64,000 nt of DNA from Planktothricoides sp. SR001. GTDB lineage: Bacteria; Cyanobacteriota; Cyanobacteriia; Cyanobacteriales; Laspinemataceae. Location of the stretch: NCBI RefSeq assembly GCF_001276715.1, contig NZ_LIUQ01000004.1:1-64000 (forward strand), given 5' to 3'. Under the pieces are notes generated by a model that saw nothing but the letters and a program-made list of their open reading frames with translations, was not told the DNA's origin and searched no databases. Shown piece by piece: positions 42,001-50,226 of the stretch. Each line of letters begins with the position of its first letter. Positions within the stretch are counted from its first letter, which is position 1. Position numbers and translations under genes: made by a program.

Positions 42001-43841
42001 TGTTGACTCAATACAAAACAAAGCGTGAAGAATTCATTGGTCTAACTCCCAATGATTTATTTGCCCATAATCTTGAGTATGGGCGAAAACTTTTGCGACA
42101 CTTGTTTGATCGCGGCAAGTTGGAAATTATCGCCGATGAACGGCGTTTTGATGGTACTCAACTGTGGATTTCAGGGGAATATATTTGTCTGTATGATGAC
42201 CAAGGCCGAATTACCGGACATTTTGGGGTGCAGCGAGATATTAGCGATCGCTATCGCACCGAAGCCGCGTTGCGAGAATCAGAAGAACGCTTCCGACAAA
42301 TTGCCGAAAATAGTCAAGAAATTTTCTGGATTGCTTCAGACGATCGCCAAAAATTACTTTATGTCAATCCGGCTTATGAGATAATTTTTGGTCAAACTTG
42401 TGCCAGTCTTTATGCGGAACCTCTGGGTTGGATTGACAAGATGATTCATCCCAGCGATCGCTATCGAATTCTCGGCGCCGTAATGCGGCAGATCCTTGAC
42501 CCCCAAGAAATCAGTCACGAATATCGGATTATTCGACCCGATGGTCGCATTCGCTGGTTGTGGGAAAGAATTTTTCCCATTTGCAACGAACAAGGAGAAG
42601 TTTATCGTCAAGCGGGTTTGGTGTCAGATATTACCCAGCGCAAAGAAATCGAAGAAACCCTGCGAGTCACCCAAGAAAGACTGGGTTATTTAATTACCCG
42701 AAACCCTGCGGTAATTTATAGTATGGAACCTTGGGGAAATTGTCGGACGACCTTTATCAGTGACAATGTGAAAACCTTGCTGGGTTATGAACCAGAAAAA
42801 TTCCTAGAAAATCCTGGTTTTTGGATCGATCATATCCACCCAGAAGATCTCCCGGAGATAGCGATCGCTCTTGAGTCAGGGTGGCAACCAGGTCAAACCA
42901 TCAGTTATGAATATCGGTTTCTTTGTGCTCAGGGTAATTATCGCTGGATACGGGATGAAAATCGACTGCTGTTAGATGAACAGGGCAACCCCCTGGAAGT
43001 GGTGGGTTATTTGGCGGATATTACCGAACGCAAACAAGCGGAGGAAGAAATTCGCAAGGCGATGAAAAAAGAACGAGAACTAAACGCCCTGAAAAGCCGA
43101 TTTATTACCATGACTTCCCATGAATTCCGTACCCCGTTAGCGACGATTTTATCTTCCGCAGATTTGTTGGAAGTCTATGTGCATACTGGGGCGATCGAAA
43201 AAAGCAGTCAGCATATCCGACATATTCAAGCGGCGGCTGAACATTTAACTAATATGCTGAATGATATTCTGGAAATTGCTAATTCCGAAGCTCGTCAAAA
43301 AGACTTCGATCCGGGAAGCCTTGATTTAGCGGCGTTATGTCGTGAGATTATTTCAGAAGTCAAAAGCGGTTATCCGCACCGTAGCGCGATCGCATTTACT
43401 TGTAGTCGCGAGGTAGAAGATCGACTATCTCAGTCTTTAGTGGATATTACTTTGGTACGACAAATTTTAATCAATTTATTGTCCAATGCCCTGAAATATT
43501 CTGGGCGAGATGGCCGGGTAGAATTAACCTTAAGCTATTATGAAGAAATTGAGGAAAATTCAGAAAATTCCTCATCACCAAGCCCAGAAAGTTTATCTAA
43601 GGTGGTCATGTTCCAAGTCAAAGATAATGGTGTCGGCATTGAAGCTGAAGAAAAAGACCGCATCTTTGATGCCTTTTATCGGGGCAATAACATTGGTAAT
43701 ACTACCGGCACTGGTTTAGGTTTGACCATTGTTAAACACGCCATAGATTTACATGGCGGAAAAATTACTTTTGATAGTACCTTTGGGGGGGGGACTACTT
43801 TTACGGTGACGTTACCTTTGAGCGTGAAAAGTGAAAAGTGA
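39075..43841 (+). CDS. CBS/multi-PAS sensor histidine kinase
   Basis: Very large soluble sensor kinase, 1588 residues. An N-terminal CBS pair (about 35-215; LMGIFTQSDVIRLVASGHL and INHLPLVDGRG) precedes about eight PAS domains between 280 and 1320, most ending in a DIT/DIS-type signature (VDITKR, RDISDR, ADITER). The HisKA phospho-acceptor is His1349 (FITMTSHEFRTPLATIL). The HATPase domain shows NLLSNALKYSG, VKDNGVGI, FDAFYRG and GTGLGLTIVKH. No membrane segment is evident. At residues 504-519 a 48-bp palindromic doublet is inserted in frame (40584-40631), in the linker between two PAS domains. A later start at ATG 39156 would still include the CBS region. No response regulator is adjacent. 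Confidence 0.9.
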   Translation: MLLICSVIYLPIPSNKKTIINNINYRSMINLPLQIPKSSSVISTISLMSQLSRSSVLIVDGLDNYPSNYLEIAQSNIAQSNSEISYKLEKFPAASLMGIFTQSDVIRLVASGHLTEHNLTIEEVMITPVITLNLLEFVPEHGASMDNLDRFSQLNSLTQKMVIERVLEIFQETAINHLPLVDGRGIIFYVINQNFILNYLSNNYLEKRSIDTDKLNSKKNNNLSKSLLSKKAGRFHKSTALKLQKFKDLSPNLASESFLAEKKPLAGVFSSVNYLDIQRMLGHEVRLVLVLNGAGYIRIAEGNEEVKGWQANELLGRNFLELNLDVPEAIAQLRHCLATGEDIETMAELPLLFVSESDGGRFYQWKYLPVNNSQGELIGAIALAVDITKRHKTEAELRSLFQAITDMVFVLDRDGRYLNIAPTKSNLFYKPPRELLGKTLSEVLPPETAALILNRIQVALNQQETVQVEYNLSIQGRECWFDARISPFLEDSVILVARDISDIASATLRDSASAPLRERIQSQQNLRQSQEFLQQIINAIPDPIFVKNENHEFVIVNRALCELIGCGQSEIIGKSDPDFFPPEQVNVFWQVDQKVLETGCDYTIQEELTDSAGNIHIISTKKTSVTDSKQNKFLVGTIREVTEQVKIAEALKRSEERYRAFITQSSEGIYCWEFNPPISIDQPEAAQIEQIFQYGYIVECNDAMAQMHEMTSGLEMIGTSVTQWRSPKEPETLEKTRQLIRAGYRLNKIEIRWSNTPEGDRYFLLNFLGIIEAGCLQRLWIKKLDISDRKKAQIALEQSEARYRGIIESQQDLIVRINPAGELTFVNDAYCVLFGRTRSELLGQSYFALVDQEEQAHTLDVMKLLEFPPYRVSFEQKASTPQGCRWIAWENYAIHNEQGEIIEIQGVGRDITNRKKTELALRETENLLELFFSKSLEGFFFMMLDAPVQWDDTVDKEQILDYVFAHQRVTKVNQAMLTQYKTKREEFIGLTPNDLFAHNLEYGRKLLRHLFDRGKLEIIADERRFDGTQLWISGEYICLYDDQGRITGHFGVQRDISDRYRTEAALRESEERFRQIAENSQEIFWIASDDRQKLLYVNPAYEIIFGQTCASLYAEPLGWIDKMIHPSDRYRILGAVMRQILDPQEISHEYRIIRPDGRIRWLWERIFPICNEQGEVYRQAGLVSDITQRKEIEETLRVTQERLGYLITRNPAVIYSMEPWGNCRTTFISDNVKTLLGYEPEKFLENPGFWIDHIHPEDLPEIAIALESGWQPGQTISYEYRFLCAQGNYRWIRDENRLLLDEQGNPLEVVGYLADITERKQAEEEIRKAMKKERELNALKSRFITMTSHEFRTPLATILSSADLLEVYVHTGAIEKSSQHIRHIQAAAEHLTNMLNDILEIANSEARQKDFDPGSLDLAALCREIISEVKSGYPHRSAIAFTCSREVEDRLSQSLVDITLVRQILINLLSNALKYSGRDGRVELTLSYYEEIEENSENSSSPSPESLSKVVMFQVKDNGVGIEAEEKDRIFDAFYRGNNIGNTTGTGLGLTIVKHAIDLHGGKITFDSTFGGGTTFTVTLPLSVKSEK
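40584..40631. repeat. In-frame 48-bp palindromic doublet within the sensor kinase gene
   Basis: Two 24-bp units, 40584-40607 and 40608-40631, each with the core GCATCCGC, two or three variable bases, then GCTTCGCGA. It encodes ASATLRDSASAPLRER in the kinase frame. The second unit is found base for base, inverted, at 45425-45448. Confidence 0.9.
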
Positions 43842-43925
43842 AAAGGCAACAGGCAACGGGGAACGGGGGAACGGGGGAGTCGGTGTAGGGGCTCCCCTAA
43901 GTGGTCGCCCCGGAGCGGGGGAGCG

Positions 43926-43946
43926 GGGGCGCAAGCATTGCGCCCC
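43926..43946. terminator. Hairpin downstream of the CBS/PAS kinase
   Basis: GGGGCGCAA, loop GCA, TTGCGCCCC: a perfect 9-bp stem within repeat-rich DNA 85 bp after the kinase stop. There is no T-run, so it may be a dispersed palindrome rather than a terminator. Confidence 0.4.
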
Positions 43947-44026
43947 TACGTTGGGCAGGAATAAAGAATTAGGAATCAGTAGTAAAAATAACCGTCACCA
44001 GTCAACATAAAATATGAAATATAAAT

Positions 44027-44623
44027 ATGAAATATATTCTCTTTTACAAGCCCTATAATGTTGTCAGTCAGTTTAGTGATGTCGGGTCAAATTATGGTGA
44101 CATTGTGGGGGATAAAAGTTATCAAACGTTGAAAGATTATGTCCCGGTTCCTGATGTTTATCCCGTGGGTCGTTTAGACCGAGATAGTGAAGGATTGATG
44201 TTATTAACTGATAATGGTCAGGTACAAAATCGGTTATGTTCCCCCAAGTTTGCTCATCCTCGAACTTATTGGGTTCAGGTGGAACGCATCCCCGATGAAA
44301 AGGCGATGCAAAAGTTAAGGAATGGGGTGACGATCGCTGATTACCGAACTCGACCGGCAAAGGTGCAGTTGTTAGAAGGTGAACCCACCTTACCACCACG
44401 GGATCCGCCGATTCGGTTTCGGAAAACGGTGCCGACCGCATGGTTAGAGATAACTCTGACTGAGGGAAAAAATCGCCAAGTGAGACGCATGACCGCAGCG
44501 GTGGGCTTTCCGACGTTGCGACTGGTGCGAGTGGCGATCGCGCATCTCCGGTTAGATGGGTTAGAACCCGGTCAGTGGCGGGATTTGACCCCAGAAGAGC
44601 GATCGCGTCTTTTAAAACTGTGA
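44027..44623 (+). CDS. RluE-type 23S rRNA pseudouridine synthase
   Basis: 198-residue pseudouridine synthase of the RsuA/RluB/E/F family without an S4 domain. It begins [17 protein letters not shown]; the catalytic Asp51 is in [24 protein letters not shown]-like [10 protein letters not shown] follows, and the end has [20 protein letters not shown] and [13 protein letters not shown]. Lack of S4 and the length favour the RluE subgroup, which modifies 23S rRNA in the peptidyl-transferase region; the exact target is inferred. It stands alone. Palindromes of the AGAAACCCGGTTTCT type follow the stop. Confidence 0.88.
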   Translation: MKYILFYKPYNVVSQFSDVGSNYGDIVGDKSYQTLKDYVPVPDVYPVGRLDRDSEGLMLLTDNGQVQNRLCSPKFAHPRTYWVQVERIPDEKAMQKLRNGVTIADYRTRPAKVQLLEGEPTLPPRDPPIRFRKTVPTAWLEITLTEGKNRQVRRMTAAVGFPTLRLVRVAIAHLRLDGLEPGQWRDLTPEERSRLLKL

Positions 44624-44634
44624 ATGCTTCGCAA

Positions 44635-44667
44635 AGAAACCCGGTTTCTTGAAGAAACCCGGTTTCT
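44635..44667. repeat. Two AGAAACCCGGTTTCT palindromes
   Basis: Copies at 44635-44649 and 44653-44667, flanked by GAATGCTTCGC on both sides. The same palindrome or near-variants occur at 37151, 46432, 60195 and 60246. It may terminate the pseudouridine synthase transcript. Confidence 0.75.
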
Positions 44668-44716
44668 GCGAATGCTTCGCCCTGAAAACGCCTTCCTAGC
44701 TTTTTTGCAGTTATAA

Positions 44717-45349
44717 TTATTTTAAATATGCTTCATGGGACAGGTAGCTTTCTATATTGTGTAATATTTCCCTTAAATAACAAATCACTCTTTTTTGAAG
44801 TTTTAGCAAGTCATCCACAGTAGCATTTTTACCAACTTCCTCAAATGACTTAAACCCATGTGCTAAATCATTTCTATTAGTTTTCACGGTTATTAAATCG
44901 CGCCCATCTTTTGTTTTTTTAGCATTGGTTTTATAAGAAAATCCATACATTTCGGCGATTTCTTTGATTTTTTTAGCATCAATATTGCCTGAAAATAATT
45001 TTTCTTTATTAAACCCCGCAGATATAATATCAACTGAGATTGCTTGAATATTAGCTAAAAGCGTATCCGTCGATTGATTATCTTTAAAATTTTTTATAAT
45101 AATTTTTTTCAAGTCATCTCTAACCTCATCAAAAGAAATATTTTTATTTTTTAGTTGATCAAAAATTATTTCAATTGCATTCCGCATAGTAGCTTCAATT
45201 AAGTTATAGAGTAACAAATATCCTGTGGCTTTAAGAGTATTGGCTAAATCATCGTTAATTTTTTTAGTTTTTGTATGTTCCCCATGACCCATACTTAACT
45301 GAATTGAACCTTCCTGTAAATTCTTCAAAAAGAAAAAATATCTACTCAC
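44717..45349 (-). CDS. HEPN-domain protein (MAE_28990/MAE_18760-like), early stop upstream
   Basis: About 210 residues, largely helical, with the HEPN RNase motif Rx4H at Arg159-His164 (TNRNDLAHGFKSFEE). It resembles the MAE_28990/MAE_18760-type HEPN-like nucleases encoded beside DUF262 genes. The start given is a GTG. The family start appears to lie upstream: ATG 45404-45406 reads MKNPLF, then TAA (45386-45388), then DLLKDFDERAQEVSRYFFFL in the same frame. CAA to TAA at codon 7 is likely. The catalytic region is intact, so a product restarted at the GTG might still be active. Inverted and AT-rich DNA separates it from the truncated DUF262 gene upstream on the same strand. Confidence 0.75.
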   Translation of the reverse strand: MSRYFFFLKNLQEGSIQLSMGHGEHTKTKKINDDLANTLKATGYLLLYNLIEATMRNAIEIIFDQLKNKNISFDEVRDDLKKIIIKNFKDNQSTDTLLANIQAISVDIISAGFNKEKLFSGNIDAKKIKEIAEMYGFSYKTNAKKTKDGRDLITVKTNRNDLAHGFKSFEEVGKNATVDDLLKLQKRVICYLREILHNIESYLSHEAYLK

Positions 45350-45424
45350 TTCTTGAGCGCGTTCATCAAAATCTTTAAGTAAATCTTAAAATAATGGATT
45401 TTTCATAAATTACTTACCTAAAAG

Positions 45425-45448
45425 GCGTTCGCGAAGCGGCGCGGATGC
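45425..45448. repeat. Single copy of the 24-bp palindromic unit
   Basis: Exact reverse complement of the second unit inserted in the CBS/PAS kinase gene (40608-40631). It lies between the HEPN gene and the truncated DUF262 gene. Confidence 0.9.
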
Positions 45449-45599
45449 GCTTTCGCGCACATACCCAATGCGATCGATAACTTTATTTTTAGAACTAAAG
45501 AGCATAAATATTGAATTATTTTTTTGATATTTATTCAATTTAATCCAGAAAATTTCCCGGTTTACTTCCTCTCCGCTTCATTTAATTCAACAAGAATCC

Positions 45600-46127
45600 C
45601 TACCCACTATTAATTATTTCAAAAATGTCTCTTTTAACTTGTTCATCGGCTTCTTTGGTTAAAACGATCATTCTCATACTTGTTCTTTGAAACCGTCTTT
45701 GTCGTGACAGTGGCAAATCTTTAAACGTAAACCCATTAAGACTTGTTAACTTTTCAAGATTTTTTAATTCGAGATCGTTATTCATAAACTTAGTGACAGT
45801 ACGAATCCGTTGTGTACCATCTATAATTTCTAAACGGGCGGCATCTTCCTCTTCTGATATGTCGGCCACAAAAATATAAGGAATTGGTAAACCTAACATT
45901 AAAGATTCAATGAATTTTGATTGTCTATCTTCATCCCAAGCCATTTCTCGTTGATAATCAGGAATAAACAGTTCACTTTTATCTTCGTCTCTTCCCTTTA
46001 AATATTTTTCAACAATCACCTCGATAGGATATTCTAAGGTATTGTAGTCAACCCGCTTTGTGCGATCGCGGATTTCAGCCTCAGCCTTGGCTTTAAGCTC
46101 ATCGGTAATTGTTAATTGTGTAACCAT
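45600..46127 (-). pseudogene. Truncated DUF262 protein next to the HEPN gene
   Basis: 175 residues with the DUF262 core: IPDYQREMAWDEDRQSKFIE, LMLGLPIPYIFVAD, then IIDGTQRIRTVTKF (canonical DGQQR has become DGTQR), and ending IFEIINSG. In complete members this last block continues (INSGxxPL...) for roughly 200 more residues. Here the reading stops at TAG, and the following bases are a copy of the dispersed repeat (GGGTAGGGATTCTTG on the coding strand, 45591-45605). No DUF262 homology is visible beyond it, so a repeat-associated deletion or insertion removed the C-terminal part. With the HEPN gene downstream it looks like a dead two-gene, possibly defensive, module. Confidence 0.78.
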
Positions 46128-46532
46128 ATTTGATAAGTTATTTGTGTAAGTGTTTTAAATAAACTTCGATAATACAACTGGATTAGCCGAGAAATTGCTT
46201 GATGATTAATCTATAGATTAGATTATACATTCGGTTATTTCTATACTATATAATAGTACATCCTATAATAGTACATCGTCGTAGTAAATGATCGTATAGA
46301 TATTTTAGGGAATTTATAGAATGAGGACACCAAGCAATCATACAGACAAGGGATGTTGCTAACTATTGCTGCTCTCTACAACCCCTTAATCGTCAAATTA
46401 TTGCAAATAAATAACCAGTAATAAAAAGTCAAGAAACCCGGTTTGTGTATTTTTGGTGATATCGGATCAGGCCCGATAAGGATAAAAATAAATCTGGAAC
46501 TATTTTATTAATGAGGGTAGGAAGTCGGTATC
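46128..46532. other. Intergenic region upstream of pfk
   Basis: 405 bp of AT-rich DNA between divergent genes. It contains a direct repeat CCTATAATAGTACATC-like pair (about 46245-46280) and a half copy of the AGAAACCCGGTTT palindrome near 46431. Promoters for both flanking genes probably lie here. No gene is seen. Confidence 0.5.
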
Positions 46533-48770
46533 TTGACTACAAAAAAATTAGGCATTTTGACCAGTGGCGGTGATGCTCCCGGAATGAATGCTGCCGTGCG
46601 AGCGGTGGTGAGAACAGCATTAGAGCGGGATGTGGAAGTTTACGCCATTTATGAAGGATATCAAGGAATGGTGGATGGGGGCGATCGCATCCATAAGTGT
46701 GATTGGGGATTTGTCGGTGGGATTTTGCAACGGGGGGGCACAGTCATTGGCACCGCCCGCTGTATGCCGTTTCAAACCAGAGAAGGACGACGCCAAGCAG
46801 CGCGAAATTTGCTCTCAAGGGGCATCGATGCCTTAGTCGTGATTGGTGGAGATGGTAGCCTGACTGGGGCGAATATTTTTTACCAAGAATGGCCGGAACT
46901 GCTAAAAGAACTGGTGGAAGCTGGGGAAATTACCCAGGAAGTGGCGATCGCTCATCCTCAACTCAAAATAGTAGGGTTGCCTGCATCCATTGATAATGAC
47001 TTTTATGGCAGTGACATGACCATTGGCACCGATACCGCCCTGCATCGCATTACGGAAGCGGTAGACGCCATTTCTTCCACCGCTGCCAGTCACCAGCGCA
47101 CCTTTGTGATTTCGGTAATGGGACGCAATTGCGGCTATTTGGCCTTGATGGGGGCTTTGGCAACTGGCGCCGACTGGGTTTTAATTCCCGAAATGCCCCC
47201 CACAGACGACAACTGGGAAGAGAAAATGTGTGAAGTCCTCAAGGCAGGACGAAGTTTTGGTCGTCGAGATACCATTGTGATTGTGGCGGAAGGAGCCAGA
47301 GATAGTCACGGAAATCTCATTTCTTGCGACCAAGTGAAACATATTCTGGAAGAACGGCTGGGTGAGGATGTCCGGGTGACGATTTTGGGTCATATGCAGC
47401 GGGGCGGGGCGCCGAGTGCTTACGATCGCATCCTGAGCACGATTTTGGGGCATAACGCCGTTGAGGAAATTTTAGCGGACAAGCCCCACCGTGAGCCGAT
47501 GTTGATTGGGATGCGGGGCAACCGAGTCACCCAGGCGCCGTTGATGGAATGCGTGCAAATTAGCCGTTCCGTGGTGCAGGCGATCGCCGCTGGGGACTAC
47601 CAAAAAGCTATGCAGTTACGAGGCCATATTTTTGAAGAAGCCTATAACACTTTTTCCACATTGATTCAGGCGAAACCGCCCGGTAGTCTAGGCGAACGAC
47701 CACCGGGCGGTCAAAAGTCTTTACGCATTGCCATTCTCAACTGTGATGCCGCTGCACCAGGGATGAATACTGCGGTTCGGGCAGCGGTCCGGTTGGGCAT
47801 CGATCGCGGTTACACCATGTTAGGCATTGAACATGGATTTCGCGGTTTTATTCAAGGAAAAATTCGCGAGTTGGATTGGGTCAGCGTTCGCGGTTGGGCA
47901 ACCATTGGCGGTTCAGAATTAGGCACCAGTCGCAAAACTCCCCAGGGACGAGATTTTTATGCGATCGCTCGTCACATTGAAAATAATCACATTGACGCCC
48001 TATTAATCATTGGTGGCTGGTCTGGTTATCAAAGCGCTTACTATTTATATCAGCAACGAGAAAACTATCCGGCCTTTAATATTCCCATCCTTTGTATTCC
48101 CGCCACCATTGACAATAATCTACCCGGTGCGGAACATAGCATTGGCAGCGATACAGCCCTGAATAATATTATCGAGGCGATCGATAAAATTAAACAATCT
48201 GCCGTCGCCTCTAATCGCTGTTTTGTCGTCGAAGTCATGGGTTTATACTGTGGTTATCTAGCTTTAATGAGTGGCATTGCCACCGGCGCCGAACGAGTTT
48301 ATTTACACGAAGAAGGCATCACTTTAAAGAATTTGCAGCAAGATGTATCCGATTTAATCGCGGGATTTACGACAGGAAAAAGGTTAGGATTAGTTTTATG
48401 TAATGAAAAAGCTCACCCCGTTTACAACAGCAATTTTATTCGGGATTTATTGACCGAAGAAGGTAAAAAAATATTCCAAGTTCGGCAATCAATTCTGGGA
48501 CACTTACAACAAGGCGGCGACCCCTCTCCCTTCGATAGAATTAGCGCCACCCGATTAGCCCAAAAAGGGATTAACTATCTGAGCGAACAAGCAGGAAAAG
48601 AATCACCAGGAGCGTCATTTATTGGCTTACAAGGCGGCCAAGTCAATTTTTGGAGTTTGGCCAAATTTCCCCAATGGACTGACCAAGAATTTAAACGCGC
48701 CAAAGAACAATGGTGGTGGGATTTACGGGCGATCGCCTCAATTTTGGCTCAACCGGCGCCCACGCCCTGA
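46533..48770 (+). CDS. pfkA: Double-domain 6-phosphofructokinase
   Basis: 745 residues made of two PFK domains (about 1-370 and 396-745). PFK phosphorylates fructose 6-phosphate, committing sugar to glycolysis. The N-terminal copy keeps active-site blocks: ILTSGGDAPGMNAAVRA, VVIGGDGSLTGAN, PASIDNDFYGSDMTIGTDTA (Asp154 as catalytic base) and ILGHMQRGGAPSAYDR. The second copy has lost several: NCDAAAPGMNT for SGGDAPGMN, IIGGWSGYQSA for GGDGS, TIDNNLPG with Asp527 kept, and GHLQQGGDPSPFDR without the substrate-binding Arg. This mirrors eukaryotic PFK-1, whose C-terminal half became regulatory; that role here is inference. The start is TTG at 46533, with GAGGGTAGGAAG upstream. Single-domain PFKs are about 320-360 residues. 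Confidence 0.9.
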   Translation: MTTKKLGILTSGGDAPGMNAAVRAVVRTALERDVEVYAIYEGYQGMVDGGDRIHKCDWGFVGGILQRGGTVIGTARCMPFQTREGRRQAARNLLSRGIDALVVIGGDGSLTGANIFYQEWPELLKELVEAGEITQEVAIAHPQLKIVGLPASIDNDFYGSDMTIGTDTALHRITEAVDAISSTAASHQRTFVISVMGRNCGYLALMGALATGADWVLIPEMPPTDDNWEEKMCEVLKAGRSFGRRDTIVIVAEGARDSHGNLISCDQVKHILEERLGEDVRVTILGHMQRGGAPSAYDRILSTILGHNAVEEILADKPHREPMLIGMRGNRVTQAPLMECVQISRSVVQAIAAGDYQKAMQLRGHIFEEAYNTFSTLIQAKPPGSLGERPPGGQKSLRIAILNCDAAAPGMNTAVRAAVRLGIDRGYTMLGIEHGFRGFIQGKIRELDWVSVRGWATIGGSELGTSRKTPQGRDFYAIARHIENNHIDALLIIGGWSGYQSAYYLYQQRENYPAFNIPILCIPATIDNNLPGAEHSIGSDTALNNIIEAIDKIKQSAVASNRCFVVEVMGLYCGYLALMSGIATGAERVYLHEEGITLKNLQQDVSDLIAGFTTGKRLGLVLCNEKAHPVYNSNFIRDLLTEEGKKIFQVRQSILGHLQQGGDPSPFDRISATRLAQKGINYLSEQAGKESPGASFIGLQGGQVNFWSLAKFPQWTDQEFKRAKEQWWWDLRAIASILAQPAPTP

Positions 48771-48788
48771 AAAATTTAGAAAAATGTA

Positions 48789-48807
48789 GGGTGGGCAATG
48801 CCCACCC
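48789..48807. repeat. GGGTGGGCA palindrome downstream of pfk
   Basis: GGGTGGGCA, one-base loop, TGCCCACCC. A member of the dispersed family seen after ppsA and the vapC remnant; it may serve as a 3' hairpin. Confidence 0.7.
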
Positions 48808-48912
48808 ATCTGGAAAATGCCAGAAAAATGTCAAAATATAAGCAATGCTCTCCTTTTTTTGCGACAAACATCACCCTCAAGAAAAAAACAAAAAAACCGG
48901 CTGTAAATCATT

Positions 48913-50037
48913 ATGAATAAGCGCGTTGTTCTGCTCACCAACTTTATTCCCCCCTATCGGTTGCCCCTCTACCAAGCAATAGGGGACAGAGTTCCAGAAT
49001 TTCAAGTATTAATTTCCACCCCAATGGAACCCAACCGCAGTTGGCAACCCAATTGGGACGGATTGAATGTCACCGTACAAAAAAACCTCACCCTGCAACG
49101 GAAATGGCGGCACCCTCATGGTTTTTCTGAAGACTTATATGTGCATATTCCTTATGACACTCTCTGGTTATTACACCAAAAGCAGCCAGATATAATTATT
49201 TCTGGAGAAATGGGATTTAGAACCTTGCAAGCAGCCATTTATCACAAGTTTAATCCGAAAAGCCGTCTGATTTTGTGGGCGACAGTTTCAGAATACAGTG
49301 AACAAGGACGGGGCAAACTCCGAGAAATTTTACGGCGGTGGCTGGTGCCCCAAGCGGATGCCGTATTAGTCAATGGTCAAAGCGGTGCCCGGTATGTCCG
49401 TCAATTTGGCATCAAAGATGAACAAATTTTTCCGGCACCCTATACCACCGATATTACTCCATTTCTTTCGGTGCCTTTAGCCAAAGATGCCGATCAAGCT
49501 TATCGCTTGCTTTACGTAGGTCAGTTAGTAGAACGCAAGGGAATAGAGCCATTTTTATCGGCTTTGACCCGATGGTGTCAGGCCCATCTTGACCGAAAAA
49601 TCGAGTTTTGGTTAGTAGGAGATGGTCCGTTACGGAACACTTTAGAGGGGCTCTCTATGCCAAATAATTTATCCCTGCGGTTTTTAGGCAATGTGGCTTA
49701 TGACCAGTTAGCAGACATTTATTACTCTTGCGGAATCTTTGTGTTTCCCACCTTAGCAGACGAGTGGGGTTTAGTCACCAATGAAGCAATGGCCGCTGGG
49801 TTGCCTGTCTTAGGTAGTTTGTATAGTCAATCTGTCGAAGAGTTAGTCACTGAAGGGGAAACGGGCTGGACATTTCGGCCTGATCGCCGTGAAATGGAGG
49901 CCGCCATTGAACGAGTGTTAACAACTCCTCTGGATGTATTAGAGCAAATGAGATCGGCAGGACGCGATCGCATTCGCAACCTCACCCCGCAATTCGTCGC
50001 TGACGGAATATTAAAAGCGATTAACTATGTTTCTTAG
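48913..50037 (+). CDS. Family 4 glycosyltransferase
   Basis: 374 residues with GT-B fold features of GT4. The N-terminal acceptor domain starts RVVLLTNFIPPYRLPLYQAI. The C-terminal donor domain has LLYVGQLVERKGIEPFLSAL, WLVGDGPLRNTLEGL and VFPTLADEWGLVTNEAMAAG, where the two Glu contact the nucleotide-sugar. GT4 enzymes use retaining chemistry to build exopolysaccharide, lipopolysaccharide or glycolipids; donor and acceptor are not readable. No signal peptide is present, so it is cytoplasmic. It opens a 9-kb run of sugar-polymer genes on both strands, and a probable terminator follows at 50145-50196. Confidence 0.9.
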   Translation: MNKRVVLLTNFIPPYRLPLYQAIGDRVPEFQVLISTPMEPNRSWQPNWDGLNVTVQKNLTLQRKWRHPHGFSEDLYVHIPYDTLWLLHQKQPDIIISGEMGFRTLQAAIYHKFNPKSRLILWATVSEYSEQGRGKLREILRRWLVPQADAVLVNGQSGARYVRQFGIKDEQIFPAPYTTDITPFLSVPLAKDADQAYRLLYVGQLVERKGIEPFLSALTRWCQAHLDRKIEFWLVGDGPLRNTLEGLSMPNNLSLRFLGNVAYDQLADIYYSCGIFVFPTLADEWGLVTNEAMAAGLPVLGSLYSQSVEELVTEGETGWTFRPDRREMEAAIERVLTTPLDVLEQMRSAGRDRIRNLTPQFVADGILKAINYVS

Positions 50038-50144
50038 TCTATTCGTTTTACACGATCCAAACTGCCGTGTTTCTTAGTCTAAAATAAGCCGGTTTAATTG
50101 TCGTAATTGTCAACGGATTCATGGATCGAGCGCAGGTAAAAATG

Positions 50145-50196
50145 GCCACCCATCGAAACATGATTTAAATCTGAGTCAATGAGTGGCGCTTTTTTT
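50145..50196 (+). terminator. Probable terminator of the GT4 gene
   Basis: GCCACCCAT (50145-50153) pairs with ATGAGTGGC (50179-50187) with one mismatch, followed by GC and a run of seven T. The loop is long (about 25 nt). Confidence 0.5.
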
Positions 50197-50226
50197 CCAA
50201 AAAGCTGAATAGCATCTAGCTAATTA

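Noticed and set aside
42052-42384. Overlapping frame inside the CBS/PAS kinase gene
   Set aside because: Shadow of a well-supported gene in another reading frame; no independent signals.
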